A DNA stretch of 64,000 nucleotides from Palleronia salina (GTDB taxonomy: Bacteria; Pseudomonadota; Alphaproteobacteria; Rhodobacterales; Rhodobacteraceae), in assembly GCF_900141995.1 (NCBI RefSeq), contig NZ_FQZA01000001.1, forward strand, positions 523,538-587,537. Reading direction: 5' to 3'. The notes under the pieces were generated by a model. The model had not been told where the DNA came from, made no database searches, and saw nothing but the letters and a program-made list of their open reading frames with translations. Below, one piece after another: positions 63,657 to 64,000 of this stretch (the first letter of the stretch is position 1; each line of letters starts with the position of its first letter). The position numbers and the translations under genes were made by a program.

Positions 63657-64000
63657 TGAAGTGGTCCGCCCACTGGGATAGAATGATCCCGTCATGGAGA
63701 GGACCAGAGAATGGCTGGGAAGCGAGAGAAGCCCGAAGACATCGTTCTGAAGCTGCGGCAGGTTGAGGTGCTGCAAGGCCAAGGGCTGTCGGTCGGTGAT
63801 GCGGTGCGCCAGGTCGGCATCACGCAGCAGAGCTACTACCGGTGGCGCAGGCAGTATGGCGGCATGAGCCGCGATCAGCTGAAGCGACTCAAGGAGCTCG
63901 AGACAGAGAACCAGCGGCTCCGGCGTGCTGTCTCCGACCTGACCCTCGACAAGATGATCCTGAGCGAGGCCGCCCGGGGAAACTTCTGAGCCCCTCGCGT
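63657..64000 (+). mobile_element. IS3-family insertion sequence, left end (continues past the window)
   Basis: The left end is taken as TGAAGTGGTCCGCCC at 63657, where the transporter frame is broken and a terminal TG typical of IS3 elements appears. An internal hairpin (GGGAT, AGAATG, ATCCC) lies before the orfA start. The element holds orfA and the beginning of the orfB region; the right end is outside the window. Confidence 0.75.
63711..63989 (+). CDS. IS3-family transposase OrfA
   Basis: This is a 92-aa helix-turn-helix protein (DIVLKLRQVEVLQGQGLSVGDAVRQVGITQQSYYRWRRQYGG) followed by a leucine-zipper-like helix (LKRLKELETENQRLRRAV) and a tail SLDK-type segment LTLDKMILSEAARGNF. This is the OrfA layout of IS407-group IS3 elements; OrfB, with the DDE catalytic domain, would be made by frameshifting and lies beyond 64000. 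GGAGAGGA precedes the ATG. Confidence 0.88.
   Translation: MAGKREKPEDIVLKLRQVEVLQGQGLSVGDAVRQVGITQQSYYRWRRQYGGMSRDQLKRLKELETENQRLRRAVSDLTLDKMILSEAARGNF

Overview
The window comes from a GC-rich alphaproteobacterium, almost certainly a Rhodobacterales (Roseobacter/Paracoccaceae) species. Pointers are the paired Entner-Doudoroff genes edd-eda, a DksA with a single zinc-finger cysteine, TakP-like TRAP transport, FDH3-type formate dehydrogenase, form II CO-dehydrogenase-like genes, PQQ-linked periplasmic proteins, and high GC at third codon positions that creates very long antisense open frames. I found 62 protein genes or gene fragments plus one short leader peptide. No tRNA, rRNA, CRISPR array or phage was seen. 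No gap without a gene exceeds 300 bases.

Region 1 (1-12.8 kb) is housekeeping: a membrane-fused spermidine-synthase-like protein, release factor 2, PBP1A, a cell-wall amidase, an aminotransferase, a DsbA-like thiol oxidoreductase, a 2-oxoglutarate dioxygenase family protein, triosephosphate isomerase, a flavin monooxygenase and dksA. Region 2 (12.9-18.2 kb) is a tightly overlapping operon: MoxR ATPase, AEC transporter, GNAT, DUF2927 lipoprotein, a 54-residue membrane protein, a CoxE-like VWA protein and a small chorismate mutase. Region 3 (18.2-31.8 kb) holds a DUF2975/HTH pair, a divergent ohrR-osmC peroxide module with two copies of one operator, an M48 protease, an rRNA methyltransferase with a PIN protein, edd-eda behind a LacI-type palindrome, glnE, a YbaK deacylase, a DUF2852-RDD pair and the N-degron transferase bpt.

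Region 4 (32-44.7 kb) has a TakP-like TRAP operon with enlarged membrane subunits, a YihY protein, ilvBN behind a readable attenuator (leader peptide, antiterminator and terminator), an EF-hand protein, an orphan ABC permease, and a NosR-like flavoprotein with its flavin transferase ApbE. Region 5 (44.8-62 kb) is a block of small-molecule oxidation genes: coxG-S-L-M (form II), PQQ-associated cytochrome PedF and two periplasmic binding proteins, a cyoABCD quinol oxidase, and a divergent formate dehydrogenase operon. Formate electrons entering quinone through FdhABC could leave to oxygen through CyoABCD. Region 6 (62-64 kb) has an MscS channel and a transporter gene cut by an IS3-family element that runs off the window end.

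The most notable non-coding signals are a dispersed 23-bp repeat found only in gaps between convergent genes, a second 50-bp composite repeat with a GC hairpin, the ilvB attenuator, the twin OhrR sites, and a pair of near-identical 19-bp inverted sites upstream of the DUF2852 gene.
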